Source: CAYUNA01 sp047629355 | Lineage (GTDB): Bacteria > Bacteroidota > Bacteroidia > Chitinophagales > Saprospiraceae | Length of the DNA: 19,142 bases | Direction of reading: 5' to 3' | NCBI GenBank assembly: GCA_047629355.1 | Contig: JBLHWU010000124.1 | Location: 1-19,142 of the forward strand | In this document: in pieces, positions 1 to 7,506 of the stretch | How positions within the stretch are numbered: position 1 is the first letter of the stretch | Layout: each line of letters begins with the position of its first letter | Translations under genes and position numbers: made by a program | The notes under the pieces: model-generated | Told to the model about the DNA's origin: nothing | What the model saw: only the letters and a program-made list of their open reading frames with translations | The model's database searches: none

Positions 1-2
1 CA

Positions 3-95
3 AATTACAACAACGTTCCCATTCAGTTTCTCAGCAATCAGAGCGAAATCGACTCATTTTATTTAATATGTGCCAAGCCAAAATTAATAAACTGA
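3..95 (+). CDS. possible 3' end of a gene entering from the left edge
   Basis: A reading frame is open from the window edge to a TGA at 93-95, giving 30 residues that end in AKPKLIN. I do not recognise it. Its composition looks protein-like, but all three forward frames are open for at least 60 nt here, so the frame choice is a guess. Frame 2 even stays open to 151. The gene, if real, must be confirmed with upstream sequence. Confidence 0.22.
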   Translation, partial: NYNNVPIQFLSNQSEIDSFYLICAKPKLIN

Positions 96-128
96 AACTG
101 CTAATTAAAGGAATAGATTTTGGGGGGG

Positions 129-136
129 TAATTTTG
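129..136 (+). promoter_or_regulatory. candidate -7 box (TAATTTTG) for the PH-domain gene pair
   Basis: TAATTTTG fits the Bacteroidota -7 consensus TAnnTTTG and lies about 55 nt before the ATG at 191. A second identical box at 179-186 is almost at the start codon. No well-spaced TTTG -33 box is visible for either, so this is a weak call. Confidence 0.3.
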
Positions 137-190
137 AAAATAAGTAGGTGAGGAAGCAGAAAAGTAGTTCATTTTTACTAATTTTGACCC

Positions 191-715
191 ATGACTTTCC
201 AAAATCTACCCGTACATACCGCCGACCTTCCGCGCGTCTCCGAGTTGCACTTCACGCAGCTTGACCCGAAGTCGCGTACATCCGAATATTTTGCGACGAC
301 CGTCCTTTTTGCTATCCTTTTTGTGGTGGTGAATATTATCATTTTCACCTCAGGTGGCGGCTTTGCTTGGTGGGTTTGGACGATGTATTTAGTTTGGCTA
401 ATTTTATTTGGTTTGACCATGTGGTTGGTAGAAAAAAATTATCAGGTGACAGGATATGCAATGCGGCAGCGAGATATTGTTTTCCAAACGGGTGTGATTT
501 CGAAGAGTGTCACAACGATTCCGTTTAAGCGAATTCAGCACGTTGAAATTACGGAAGGACCAATTCAAAAGCTGTTTAAATTAGCCAGTTTGAAAGTTTT
601 TACAGCAGGAGGTAGTGGTAGTGATTTGACGATTTCGGGAGTACAGAAGGACGACGCAGCGATGATTAAAGAATTTATCACCGGTAAAATTGACGCGCAT
701 GATGAGGAAGAATGA
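191..715 (+). CDS. PH domain-containing membrane protein (YdbS-like, DUF304/bPH2)
   Basis: A small inner-membrane protein of 174 aa. Two hydrophobic segments (about residues 33-53 and 59-80) form a helical hairpin. They are followed by one bacterial PH-like domain (about 84-165) with family-typical stretches RQRDIVFQTGVI, TTIPFKRIQHVEI and FTAGGSGSDL. This is the architecture of Bacillus subtilis YdbS. The biochemical role of the family is not well established; in Bacillus the ydbST pair has been linked to resistance to envelope-active peptides. Here too it is followed at once by a larger YdbT-like gene whose candidate starts overlap its 3' end, so the two products probably work together at the membrane. 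The ATG at 191 is the first in frame and precedes a natural cytoplasmic N-terminus. Confidence 0.85.
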   Translation: MTFQNLPVHTADLPRVSELHFTQLDPKSRTSEYFATTVLFAILFVVVNIIIFTSGGGFAWWVWTMYLVWLILFGLTMWLVEKNYQVTGYAMRQRDIVFQTGVISKSVTTIPFKRIQHVEITEGPIQKLFKLASLKVFTAGGSGSDLTISGVQKDDAAMIKEFITGKIDAHDEEE

Positions 716-2285
716 AGACAATGGACAGGAAACTGTGGACGGTGGACGGGAAGACCACAGTGAAAGATTCGATGATTCCACATTTAATAATGATGTGGTG
801 TCAGCGTTTGATTTTTCTAAAAAATCACGGCAGTCAGGAGCGGCGATATTGCTGATTTTATTGCGTTTGGTGAAAACTTTGGGGCGGCAGATGTGGCCAA
901 TTTTATTAATTATTTTATTTAACCCAAACAAAGACGGTGATTATTTTTACTTGAAAGTATTTGCTGGGATTGCAGCATTTGCAGCAGTTCGGTCGATTAT
1001 TGGCTGGTTTAAATTTTACTTTTATATAGAAAATGAAGAATTGGTCATTGAGCGCGGTGTGTTTTCAAAATCAAAATTGAATGTACCGATTGACCGCATC
1101 CAAACAGTAAATTTTAAGCAAAACTTGATTCACCAATTTTTTAATCTCGTTAGCATTGAAATAGATACGGCGGGGTCTTCAGGTAATGAATTTGTCATTC
1201 AAGCGATAAGAAAACCACAGGCAGAAGCCTTGCGAAGTTATGTCGAATCGCAGAAGAAAGAAGTTACTCCGAGTGAAGTTTTGACGAAGGAAACGCCTCA
1301 CCGAGAAGAAAAGAAAAAGCTTATTCTACAACTCTCCCCTATTGATTTACTAAAAATTGGCGTCAGTCAAAATCACTTTCGCACAGCGGGCGTCATCACC
1401 TTATTTTTCTGGAGTTTTTTAGATGATATTGAACAGGCATTCAACTGGAAATTTATGGAAGCCATCCACGATTATTTTGAAAATGGTAGTTCCTTTTTGA
1501 TGATATTTCTAATGATTTTACCCTTTTTTCTGATTGTTTCTTTCCTTATCACTTTGGTTAGTAGTGTTTTGCGAGATTACAATTTAAAATTTTGGAAAAC
1601 AGAAACTGGTTTTAAAATTCAAAGCGGCTTATTTAATAAAAAAGAAAACTCCGCTAATCTAAATAAAATTCAATTACTGATTTGGAGTTCCAATCCCTTG
1701 AAACGCATTTTTAAATTATTCACTTTACGAATGTCGCAAGCAGCATCAAAAGCGGTTTCCCAAAAAAATGCTATCAATATTCCTGGCATTTATCCACTTG
1801 AATTAGAAGCGGTGCAACAAATGTGGTTTCCTGCCCAAATGCACATTGATTCAGAGGAACACCACATTAGCAAATTGATAACCTGGCGAAAAGTCTTGTA
1901 TCAAGGCGTCGTGCCTGCTATCATTTTAGTTGCTATTTTTTGGAGTCATTGGGGGTATTATTCGTTGAGTTGGTTGTTGCTGATTGGCTATGTTTATTGG
2001 TGGGCGAATCAGTTTTATAAAACATGGATTTATGAAGTGAGTGAAGAAGGATTGCGTACTAATTCGGGTGTGATTACACGAACGCATGTCTTGTTGCAAT
2101 GGTATAAAATACAAGGTGTTCGCATTCGACAAGGCTTATATCAGCAGCGGAAAGATGTGGCAGATTTGATTTTTTATACGGCAGCTGGCAGTGTTTTAAT
2201 TCCGTATGTGGAGTTGGAAAAGGCGAAGATGTTGCGAGATTTTGTGATTTTTAAGGCGGAGATTGATGGGCGGGAGTGGATGTGA
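699..2285 (+). CDS. PH domain-containing membrane protein, three bPH2 domains (YdbT-like)
   Basis: A membrane protein of about 528 aa with three repeats of a membrane segment plus a bacterial PH domain, the YdbT architecture. Numbering from 699, the PH repeats lie at about 107-190 (IERGVFSKSKLNVPIDRIQT), 295-385 (IQSGLFNKKE, LNKIQLL) and 440-522 (TNSGVITRTHVLLQWYKIQG). Pairs of hydrophobic helices precede each. The start is uncertain. A TTG at 690 and ATGs at 699 and 702 overlap the 3' end of the YdbS-like gene by 14-26 nt, suggesting translational coupling. The first 30 or so residues, however, are hydrophilic and encoded by a word-repeat hairpin (716-761). The family-like part begins near FDFSKKSRQS, so GTG codons at 795 or 798 are also possible starts. 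The partner is the upstream YdbS-like protein. Confidence 0.85.
   Translation: MMRKNEDNGQETVDGGREDHSERFDDSTFNNDVVSAFDFSKKSRQSGAAILLILLRLVKTLGRQMWPILLIILFNPNKDGDYFYLKVFAGIAAFAAVRSIIGWFKFYFYIENEELVIERGVFSKSKLNVPIDRIQTVNFKQNLIHQFFNLVSIEIDTAGSSGNEFVIQAIRKPQAEALRSYVESQKKEVTPSEVLTKETPHREEKKKLILQLSPIDLLKIGVSQNHFRTAGVITLFFWSFLDDIEQAFNWKFMEAIHDYFENGSSFLMIFLMILPFFLIVSFLITLVSSVLRDYNLKFWKTETGFKIQSGLFNKKENSANLNKIQLLIWSSNPLKRIFKLFTLRMSQAASKAVSQKNAINIPGIYPLELEAVQQMWFPAQMHIDSEEHHISKLITWRKVLYQGVVPAIILVAIFWSHWGYYSLSWLLLIGYVYWWANQFYKTWIYEVSEEGLRTNSGVITRTHVLLQWYKIQGVRIRQGLYQQRKDVADLIFYTAAGSVLIPYVELEKAKMLRDFVIFKAEIDGREWM
716..761 (+). repeat. GGAC-word repeat with small hairpin at the gene junction
   Basis: The word (G)TGGAC recurs here (ATGGACAG, GTGGACG, GTGGACGG), and a 7-bp stem pairs ACTGTGG (732-738) with CCACAGT (755-761). 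A relative of this word occurs at 3358-3373, upstream of the ABC ATPase gene. It starts one base after the stop codon of the first PH gene and is read in frame by the second. It resembles the other junction hairpins of this window in style. Confidence 0.5.
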
Positions 2286-2667
2286 TTATAGGAGTCAGGT
2301 ACGAGGTGTCAGATATAGGCTGTACAATCTATCAAAAAAAGTTCCCCGCCTTTTTAGATTTTTTCCTCTTAGAAAAAATCTAAAAAACAGTACAAATGAA
2401 TTAAACAAAAAACTCACTTTTCACTTTAAGTGATGCTTATAAGTCCAATAAAAGCAGGTCTTATGCTTAATTCTCCTTACTTCCTTAAAACACGAAATTT
2501 TGAAAACGTATTCAAAGAAGTAAGTAAAAAAAGTGGAGGCAAAATTTAAGATGCCTGATTTGTGGGGTTTAAAAAGTCAACGTACTTTTTATGCTTGTTT
2601 GTACAGCCTATGTCAGATACATCGAGCAAATCTCTGACTACTGACACCTCGCACCTGACTCCTATAA
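2286..2667. repeat. 27-bp inverted repeat closing the convergent junction, split by an insertion
   Basis: The arms at 2286-2312 and 2641-2667 are complementary with one mismatch. They contain repeated GTCAG words. The left arm starts directly after the stop of the YdbT-like gene, and the right arm overlaps the stop codon of the ABC gene. Without the 295-bp insertion (2316-2610) and one copy of its target duplication, the arms would be separated by only about 24 nt, giving a bidirectional hairpin between convergent genes, possibly a terminator. Confidence 0.8.
2316..2610. mobile_element. 295-bp MITE-like element, 12-bp TIRs, 9-bp target duplication
   Basis: Perfect 12-bp terminal inverted repeats TAGGCTGTACAA lie at 2316-2327 and, as the complement, at 2599-2610. 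Weaker complementarity continues inward for about 15 nt. Directly outside them, TGTCAGATA occurs at both 2307-2315 and 2611-2619, a 9-bp target duplication. There is no credible ORF inside, so transposition would need a transposase encoded elsewhere. A perfect 14-bp A/T-rich hairpin (2351-2364 with 2373-2386) lies near the left end. I cannot assign an IS family. Nine-base duplications occur in several, such as IS1, IS4 and the IS903 group of IS5. Confidence 0.8.
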
Positions 2668-3336
2668 TTTCACATCACTTTCAACCCAACCATCGACCAA
2701 GTTGACGATACGAGTCCCATATTGCGCATTTTTTTCAGAGTGCGTTACTTGAATAATTGTCACGCCTTCCGAGTGTAATTTTTTAAATAAATCCATGATG
2801 ATTTCTCCTTGCGAAGTATGCAAATTTCCTGTTGGCTCATCTGCGACCAGTAATTTTGGTTTGGAAATAATCGCTCGTGCCACGCCTACCAATTGCTGTT
2901 GCCCCCCTGATAATTGATGTGGAAATAAGTCTTTTTTAGCAACAATATTGAATTTATCCAACACATCGGCGACCATACTTTGACGCTCTTTTTTACCTAT
3001 TTTTCGATATAATAACGGCGTTTCAATATTTTCATAAACCGTCAATTCATCAATCAAATGATAAGCTTGAAACACGAATCCCATGTAATTCTTATGGAGT
3101 TCGTTGCGTTTTCGTTCTTTAAATTTATGCACTGGTTCCTCAAAAAAATGATACTCGCCGCCAGACGGTTCTTCCAACATACCGAGAATATTGAGTAGTG
3201 TTGATTTTCCCGCGCCAGAAGGTCCCATGATGGTCAAAAATTCGCCTTGCTTTATGTCTAAATTGATATTTTTGAGTACATAACTTTTGTTGAATCCTGA
3301 GCGGTAATATCGTTCGATGCCTTTTAATGAAATCAT
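2662..3336 (-). CDS. ABC transporter ATP-binding protein (LolD/MacB/FtsE type)
   Basis: A cytoplasmic ATPase subunit of 224 aa, the normal length for this group. Walker A is GPSGAGKST (38-46), the Q-loop glutamine is Q90, the signature is LSGGQ (142-146), Walker B is LLVADEP (162-168) followed by TGNL, and the switch histidine is H199. The MGPSGAGKSTLLN and DEPTGNL forms place it with the mechanotransmission-type transporters (MacB, LolCDE, FtsEX), which move lipoproteins or peptides or signal across the envelope. No permease gene is adjacent, so its partner must be encoded elsewhere. One oddity: after the signature the usual QQQRVAIARA reads QQQLVGVARA, losing the arginine. The start is 16 nt from a degenerate GGAC-word repeat (3358-3373). 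The stop lies in the junction inverted repeat. Confidence 0.92.
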   Translation of the reverse strand: MISLKGIERYYRSGFNKSYVLKNINLDIKQGEFLTIMGPSGAGKSTLLNILGMLEEPSGGEYHFFEEPVHKFKERKRNELHKNYMGFVFQAYHLIDELTVYENIETPLLYRKIGKKERQSMVADVLDKFNIVAKKDLFPHQLSGGQQQLVGVARAIISKPKLLVADEPTGNLHTSQGEIIMDLFKKLHSEGVTIIQVTHSEKNAQYGTRIVNLVDGWVESDVKL

Positions 3337-3581
3337 TTCTTGACGGTTGATGGCTGACGTCCTACGGTGGACGGCTACCCTGTTCTTTAATTAAATGGTT
3401 TGATGTTTGGACTATGATTATAAGTTATTCAATGGGTATGCCAATGTCATAAATCACTGACTACCAATTCCTTGCAAATCATTTTAAATCTAAAAACACA
3501 TCTTAAATGTCCAAATTTGACTAAAATCGTCCATTATCGGACAGTTCGATTGCAACCCGACAGAACCTTTACGACCTATTT

Positions 3582-4127
3582 TTAAAACTGATAACTGACG
3601 CCTCCATTTAAAAAGCCAAATCCAAATCCAGCTTCTCCATAAAGACCAAACGTCGGCGTAATCCAATAATTAATACCCGCGATTGGACCGCCGAACGAAC
3701 CTGAAGTTGTATTATAGGCATCTTTATTATTCGTCGTTTCAAAATAAAAACCCGCCACAGCACCAGCATAAAAATCGAAACTATCCGAGTTGACGAAATC
3801 AAAATGATAGGTTCCACGAGCACCAAAAAAAATACGCGTCCAATTGGTATTTAGACCATTCGCAGAATAGAATTTTATACCCATTCCTGCACCAACCCCA
3901 AGATTGCCGATACCGAGATTGTCAATGATTCCTTGGTCGTAGCTGACCGATAAAATTGGAAGAGAGTTGACATTAGTATTTAAACCAAAATTACCTCCGT
4001 AACTGCGTAATCCTAAGCCTCCATGCACAACGTGAGCATCCGTTGAGAACGGTGATTGTGCTTTTACTACATTTATGGAAAGGAAGAAGAGAAAAAAAAT
4101 AGCGAATAATTCGATAGGAATTTTCAT
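3582..4127 (-). CDS. small outer-membrane beta-barrel-like protein
   Basis: A secreted protein of 181 aa. I chose the ATG at 4127, not an in-frame one 12 codons upstream at 4163, because it gives a classical signal peptide: MKIP, a hydrophobic core, and VVKAQ with cleavage around residues 22-24. The mature part has alternating Gly/aromatic strands such as GLGLRSYGGNFGLN, WTRIFFGARGTYHFDF and FDFYAGAVAGFYFET. It ends in SYQF with a terminal aromatic, as beta-barrel outer-membrane proteins do. This supports an OmpW/OmpA-like eight-strand barrel, but no specific function can be named. It stands alone, 246 nt upstream of the ABC gene on the same strand, and has its own candidate promoter. Confidence 0.8.
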   Translation of the reverse strand: MKIPIELFAIFFLFFLSINVVKAQSPFSTDAHVVHGGLGLRSYGGNFGLNTNVNSLPILSVSYDQGIIDNLGIGNLGVGAGMGIKFYSANGLNTNWTRIFFGARGTYHFDFVNSDSFDFYAGAVAGFYFETTNNKDAYNTTSGSFGGPIAGINYWITPTFGLYGEAGFGFGFLNGGVSYQF

Positions 4128-4230
4128 AAAAAAAAGCTGTTTTAATGGTGGAATGAGTCCCATATTATATGGTTTATTATTAATGCTTGGAAAGATTCGT
4201 TAATGGTTTGCAAAATTTTTCGAGGAATGG

Positions 4231-4238
4231 CAAATATA
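4231..4238 (-). promoter_or_regulatory. candidate -7 box (TATATTTG) for the beta-barrel gene
   Basis: On the minus strand this reads TATATTTGCC, a full match to the Bacteroidota -7 consensus TAnnTTTG. It lies about 105 nt before the ATG at 4127. No clear TTTG -33 box is seen at the usual spacing. Confidence 0.45.
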
Positions 4239-4855
4239 AACTGAAATCTCTTTATTTTACATTTAAGAGATGCATTTTTGAAAATAGTAATGCGGTGTTT
4301 GGTTGTTCTATTTCTAATTTTTGAATAGACAGATGATTCTAAAATGGTAAAGGTCCACTAAATTTTATTAGAATTTCTGTAGAAACTTACCAGGTCTTAC
4401 TTCTATTTCAGTAAAAAAATAAGGCACTGTATTTGATTTGATTAACACTATAAATTGCCCATATGATGGAGCACTTTTTAGAAATTAAAAAAAATAAGTT
4501 GACAAATGATGAAGTGAATGAAGCGTTATTTAGATTGTGATTTTAAAAATATTTTTCAGATTAGCAATTTTTGATAAAAAGAGTTATTTTTGTAAAAAGA
4601 TATTATTTTTACCTTTTTTAAAAAAAAGGGCACAAGTGTATAGCAAAAAGTTAAAATGGCTCGTTATTGCAATCCGAAACTCAAGGTCTTCGCCTGATTC
4701 GGGTTGCAAAAACGGATTTTTATAAGCACACACCGTTTGTAGAAACCCGATTTTATTTCATTCAAATAGGTAGAAATGAATTTGTCAAAATAGTTAATTC
4801 AAACTAATATACAAATGACCAATTCACTAGTTTACCTTAAAAAAAACGAGCAGAC
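4239..4855. other. 617-nt AT-rich intergenic region between divergent genes
   Basis: No convincing gene. A 24-codon ORF (4466-4540, MEHFLEIKKNKLTNDEVNEA and so on) may be a gene remnant or chance. A 17-bp inverted repeat lies at 4662-4714. The sequence before the 599-aa protein gene is very AT-rich, and I cannot name a well-supported promoter for it. Confidence 0.5.
4662..4714. repeat. 17-bp imperfect inverted repeat upstream of the 599-aa gene
   Basis: The arms 4662-4678 and 4698-4714 pair with two mismatches around a 19-nt loop. The right arm is followed by GATTTTTAT, so on the + strand it could act as a weak terminator or a leader hairpin, 140 nt before the ATG at 4856. Confidence 0.6.
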
Positions 4856-6655
4856 ATGCAATTATTGAAAAGCGGTATTTTCGTCCTTTTTTCGTTTCTG
4901 TTTTTTTCTACTAACGCACAAGTAGCCTCCCATTATACTATCCATATTGGTAGCTTTGTGAACCCAAAACCACTTGATTTTGAGAAGATTCAACCATTGG
5001 GCTTTATCTATTCAGAGCAATCTGGTAATGTAAAATCGATTCGGATGGGCGGCTATTCTAGTCAACAAACGGCGGAAGAAGTAGCACAATCTATCCGTAA
5101 TTTAACGGGTGATAATGCACAAGTATTGGCAGTCAATGTCGACGGTGGTGAATTGGTAGCGATGATTCAGTTGGGTACAGAACAGGCGACAAAATCTTTC
5201 TCTTGGCAACCTTATTTATCCGCAGGTCAACTGTTTTTCGCTTTAGATAATGGGCAAGTGAAAATTATGACGGGGCAATATCCAGACATGAGTGCTGCCC
5301 GAGCAAAATTGGCGTATTTGCGCTCCAGTGGCTTTCCATCAGCGTTTCCAAAAGAAGTCAATAATGTCTTATTGCATCCTGTTGGAAATTTTGAATTGGG
5401 TGGTGAAAAACGGCCGTTGATTCCTCTGGATTTTACCCGACCTGCGCCTACAAAAGAAAGTGATGTAGCAATAAAAGGTGGCGCAGTTATAACTAAGGCA
5501 GCAAATCCAACTACTCCTGAAAAAGAGGAAATTCCACCATCTTTTAAACAAACGACGCCAATTATTTCAATAGTCGTAGAAAAGCCGACTCAATCTGTTC
5601 CTTCAGCACCTAATTCGACAAGAGTTATCATTCCGAAAAGTGTCCCACTTCCTGCGGCGAAATTAAGTATACCAAATATTCGCGGAGATGTCAAGCGCAA
5701 TTCGGCATATGTGTTGCAAACGATTTTGAAGGAAGAGAAGTATTATAAAAGTAGTCTCGATGGCTTTTATGGAAAAGGAACAAAATTGGCATATGAAGAA
5801 ATAAAAAATGGCAATCGACAGATTCAAAAATACCGAATTTTATCGGAATATATGAATAATGCGAGCGTTGATAATGGCAATGAATTACAAAAAAACATCA
5901 ACAATCTCTGGGCAAATTCACCCTCAGCAATGGCAGGTTTAGATGTCAGCGATTCTCCATTAGCAAAAGCATATCAAGCCTATTTTTTAATGGTTTATGA
6001 AGGCATTGACCAACGAGTAAATAACTTGATGAATGGCGCAATCAAGAAAGCTTTTGCAGGAAAAAAAGTGACGAATATTCCCCGTTTTGATTATAAAGCG
6101 ACCTATGCTTATAATGATTTAGACCAGTTATTATTGCATTTGCGGTACATTCACGAAGTATCGAATGAAGAGGTAAAAGTACCGTGTTGGATGTTTCAAC
6201 GACACCCGGGTGCAGCCCTGCGAGCGTTTGATGCGCGTGGTGATAGCGATTTTTTAATGGCGAATTGTGGCGGCTTTAATGAATGGAAGGAAATCCGAAT
6301 TTTGCAAGCTATGGCGCAAGATTTGAGCGTCCGAAAATTGATGAGTAAAGATACTTTGGCGATGGCACAAAGCACCATGAGTCGATTGTATCTCGCGCCA
6401 AAATCACCGAACACTTTTGACACTAAAGCCCTGAATGAATGGAATGATAAACTGTGGCTGGGCATCGAAGGTTGGGCAATTCAAGACCCGATGTTGACGG
6501 ATATTCAAGTGGCCTTAAAAGTGATTTATTACCAATCGTACGTATTGTTAGAAGACCATTTTATGAATGCAGGATTTCCAGCGACAGAGGCGAAAACGTT
6601 GGCTTTGGAGGCATTGCAGGCGGTGGTCGGCTATCATTTAGATAGATTCGTTTAG
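4856..6655 (+). CDS. secreted protein with SPOR-like repeats and peptidoglycan-binding-like segment
   Basis: A 599-aa exported protein that I do not recognise as a named family. Residues 1-22 are a signal peptide (MQLLKSG, hydrophobic core, STNAQ). Two SPOR-like units follow. The first is at about 26-98, with YTIHIGSF, MGGYSS and a helix AEEVAQSIRN. The second is at about 118-178, with VKIMTGQYPDMSAARAKLAY. A Pro/Thr/Lys-rich linker (about 195-270) leads to a segment at about 275-325 (NSAYVLQTILKEEKYYKSSL, DGFYGKGTKLAYEEI) resembling a type-1 peptidoglycan-binding domain. The C-terminal 270 residues look helical and globular. SPOR domains bind denuded glycan strands, so a periplasmic cell-wall role is inferred. 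It is a single-gene unit with a strong terminator 20 nt downstream. Confidence 0.85.
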   Translation: MQLLKSGIFVLFSFLFFSTNAQVASHYTIHIGSFVNPKPLDFEKIQPLGFIYSEQSGNVKSIRMGGYSSQQTAEEVAQSIRNLTGDNAQVLAVNVDGGELVAMIQLGTEQATKSFSWQPYLSAGQLFFALDNGQVKIMTGQYPDMSAARAKLAYLRSSGFPSAFPKEVNNVLLHPVGNFELGGEKRPLIPLDFTRPAPTKESDVAIKGGAVITKAANPTTPEKEEIPPSFKQTTPIISIVVEKPTQSVPSAPNSTRVIIPKSVPLPAAKLSIPNIRGDVKRNSAYVLQTILKEEKYYKSSLDGFYGKGTKLAYEEIKNGNRQIQKYRILSEYMNNASVDNGNELQKNINNLWANSPSAMAGLDVSDSPLAKAYQAYFLMVYEGIDQRVNNLMNGAIKKAFAGKKVTNIPRFDYKATYAYNDLDQLLLHLRYIHEVSNEEVKVPCWMFQRHPGAALRAFDARGDSDFLMANCGGFNEWKEIRILQAMAQDLSVRKLMSKDTLAMAQSTMSRLYLAPKSPNTFDTKALNEWNDKLWLGIEGWAIQDPMLTDIQVALKVIYYQSYVLLEDHFMNAGFPATEAKTLALEALQAVVGYHLDRFV

Positions 6656-6675
6656 CAGGCGAGTTGCGAAAAAAT

Positions 6676-6714
6676 AAAAAAGCCGTTCTTCCCAAGAAAA
6701 AGAACGGCTTTTTT
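6676..6714 (+). terminator. Rho-independent terminator after the 599-aa gene (bidirectional form)
   Basis: A 15-bp perfect stem (6676-6690 with 6700-6714) has GC-rich core AGCCGTTCTT and a 9-nt loop, followed by a T-run. The A-run on the other side lets it work also for the thioesterase gene that ends at 6868 on the minus strand. Confidence 0.9.
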
Positions 6715-6716
6715 AT

Positions 6717-6808
6717 TAGACTTTATAAATGAGTAGCTTTTTTAGAATTACAAATAATTGATAATCAATAGTTTGCGAATTATCCAGAGTCGCCATTCAT
6801 AAAGTCTA
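6717..6808. repeat. 15-bp inverted repeat in the convergent junction
   Basis: The arms 6717-6731 and 6794-6808 (TAGACTTTATAAATG and its complement with one mismatch) enclose 62 nt. The enclosed stretch includes the small palindrome TTGATAATCAA. It lies between the terminator and the 3' end of the thioesterase gene. Confidence 0.55.
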
Positions 6809-6867
6809 TTACCTAGAATTTCAATTACTTCCTTGCGACAACCCACATCTCGCAAGCCCCAAAGCCT

Positions 6868-7389
6868 CTACTTAAAGCTGGAAAACAACGCTTTCAAATC
6901 AGTCGCTTCCTCTGGCGTCATTCGTTCGCTCAAAATCATGCGAATCTCTCGTCGTCGAGCGGCGGAATCAAATAATTTTTGTTCCTCTTGTGTCAATGGA
7001 ATCACTTCGGGGACTTTTATCGGCTTACGTTTCTCATCATCAATCCCAACCATTGTAAAATAAGCGTGATTGCTACGTCGAGGATTGCCGTTTTTTATAT
7101 CGGTTGCGAAAACTTCCACATATATTTCTACAGAAGTACTAAACGCCCGTGTTACCCGTGCTTCCAAGGTAATCACATCCCCCAACTGAATCGCTTTGGT
7201 AAACGAAATATGGTCAACCGACGCCGTCACCACATGTGCCTCACAATGCCGACCTGCACAAATACCTGCTACGATATCCATCCATCGCATCAGGTTACCG
7301 CCCATTAAATTATCAAGCGGATTGGTATCGTTCGGCATTATCATTTCCGTCATCGTCGTCTTCGACTCTACTACTTTTTTTGCACGCAT
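6868..7389 (-). CDS. acyl-CoA thioesterase, hotdog fold (YciA/BFIT type)
   Basis: A single-hotdog acyl-CoA hydrolase of 173 aa, cleaving acyl-CoA to free acid and CoA in the cytoplasm. The family core is clear: MPNDTNPLDNLMGGNLMRWMD (19-38) holds the N/D...GG...MD motif at the start of the hotdog helix. VVTASVDHISFTKAIQLGD (53-71) is the strand around the active site. VTRAFSTSVEIYVEVFA (79-95) and HAYFTMVGID (108-117) complete the sheet. The C-terminal 50 residues are charged and helical, as in the Bacteroidota members. Substrate length cannot be read from the sequence. It is downstream of the small protein and lipB on the same strand, but a 28-bp hairpin intervenes and ends only 16 nt before the ATG at 7389, so expression may be uncoupled. 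Confidence 0.92.
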   Translation of the reverse strand: MRAKKVVESKTTMTEMIMPNDTNPLDNLMGGNLMRWMDIVAGICAGRHCEAHVVTASVDHISFTKAIQLGDVITLEARVTRAFSTSVEIYVEVFATDIKNGNPRRSNHAYFTMVGIDDEKRKPIKVPEVIPLTQEEQKLFDSAARRREIRMILSERMTPEEATDLKALFSSFK

Positions 7390-7404
7390 TATTTTTTTTT
7401 TAAC

Positions 7405-7488
7405 GGACAGAAGTCAGACCACTTTGCTGTCAGAAGTCAGATTTTAAACCGTATTCCATTTGACAGCGAAGCAGTCTGACTTCTGTCC
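7405..7488. repeat. 28-bp inverted repeat of GAAGTCAG words, just upstream of the thioesterase start
   Basis: The arms 7405-7432 and 7461-7488 pair with three mismatches around a 28-nt loop. The word GAAGTCAGA appears at 7410, again at 7433, and as its complement in the right arm. In the minus-strand transcript the hairpin ends 15 nt before the ATG and is followed by an A-rich stretch. It may terminate the upstream gene, control the downstream one, or both. Confidence 0.8.
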
Positions 7489-7506
7489 TCTAACTTCTTT
7501 TTTCTT

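Noticed and set aside
4466..4540. 24-codon ORF beginning MEHFLEIKKNKLTNDEVNEA
   Set aside because: Too short to judge, no recognisable motif and no promoter or terminator; chance is as likely as a gene remnant.
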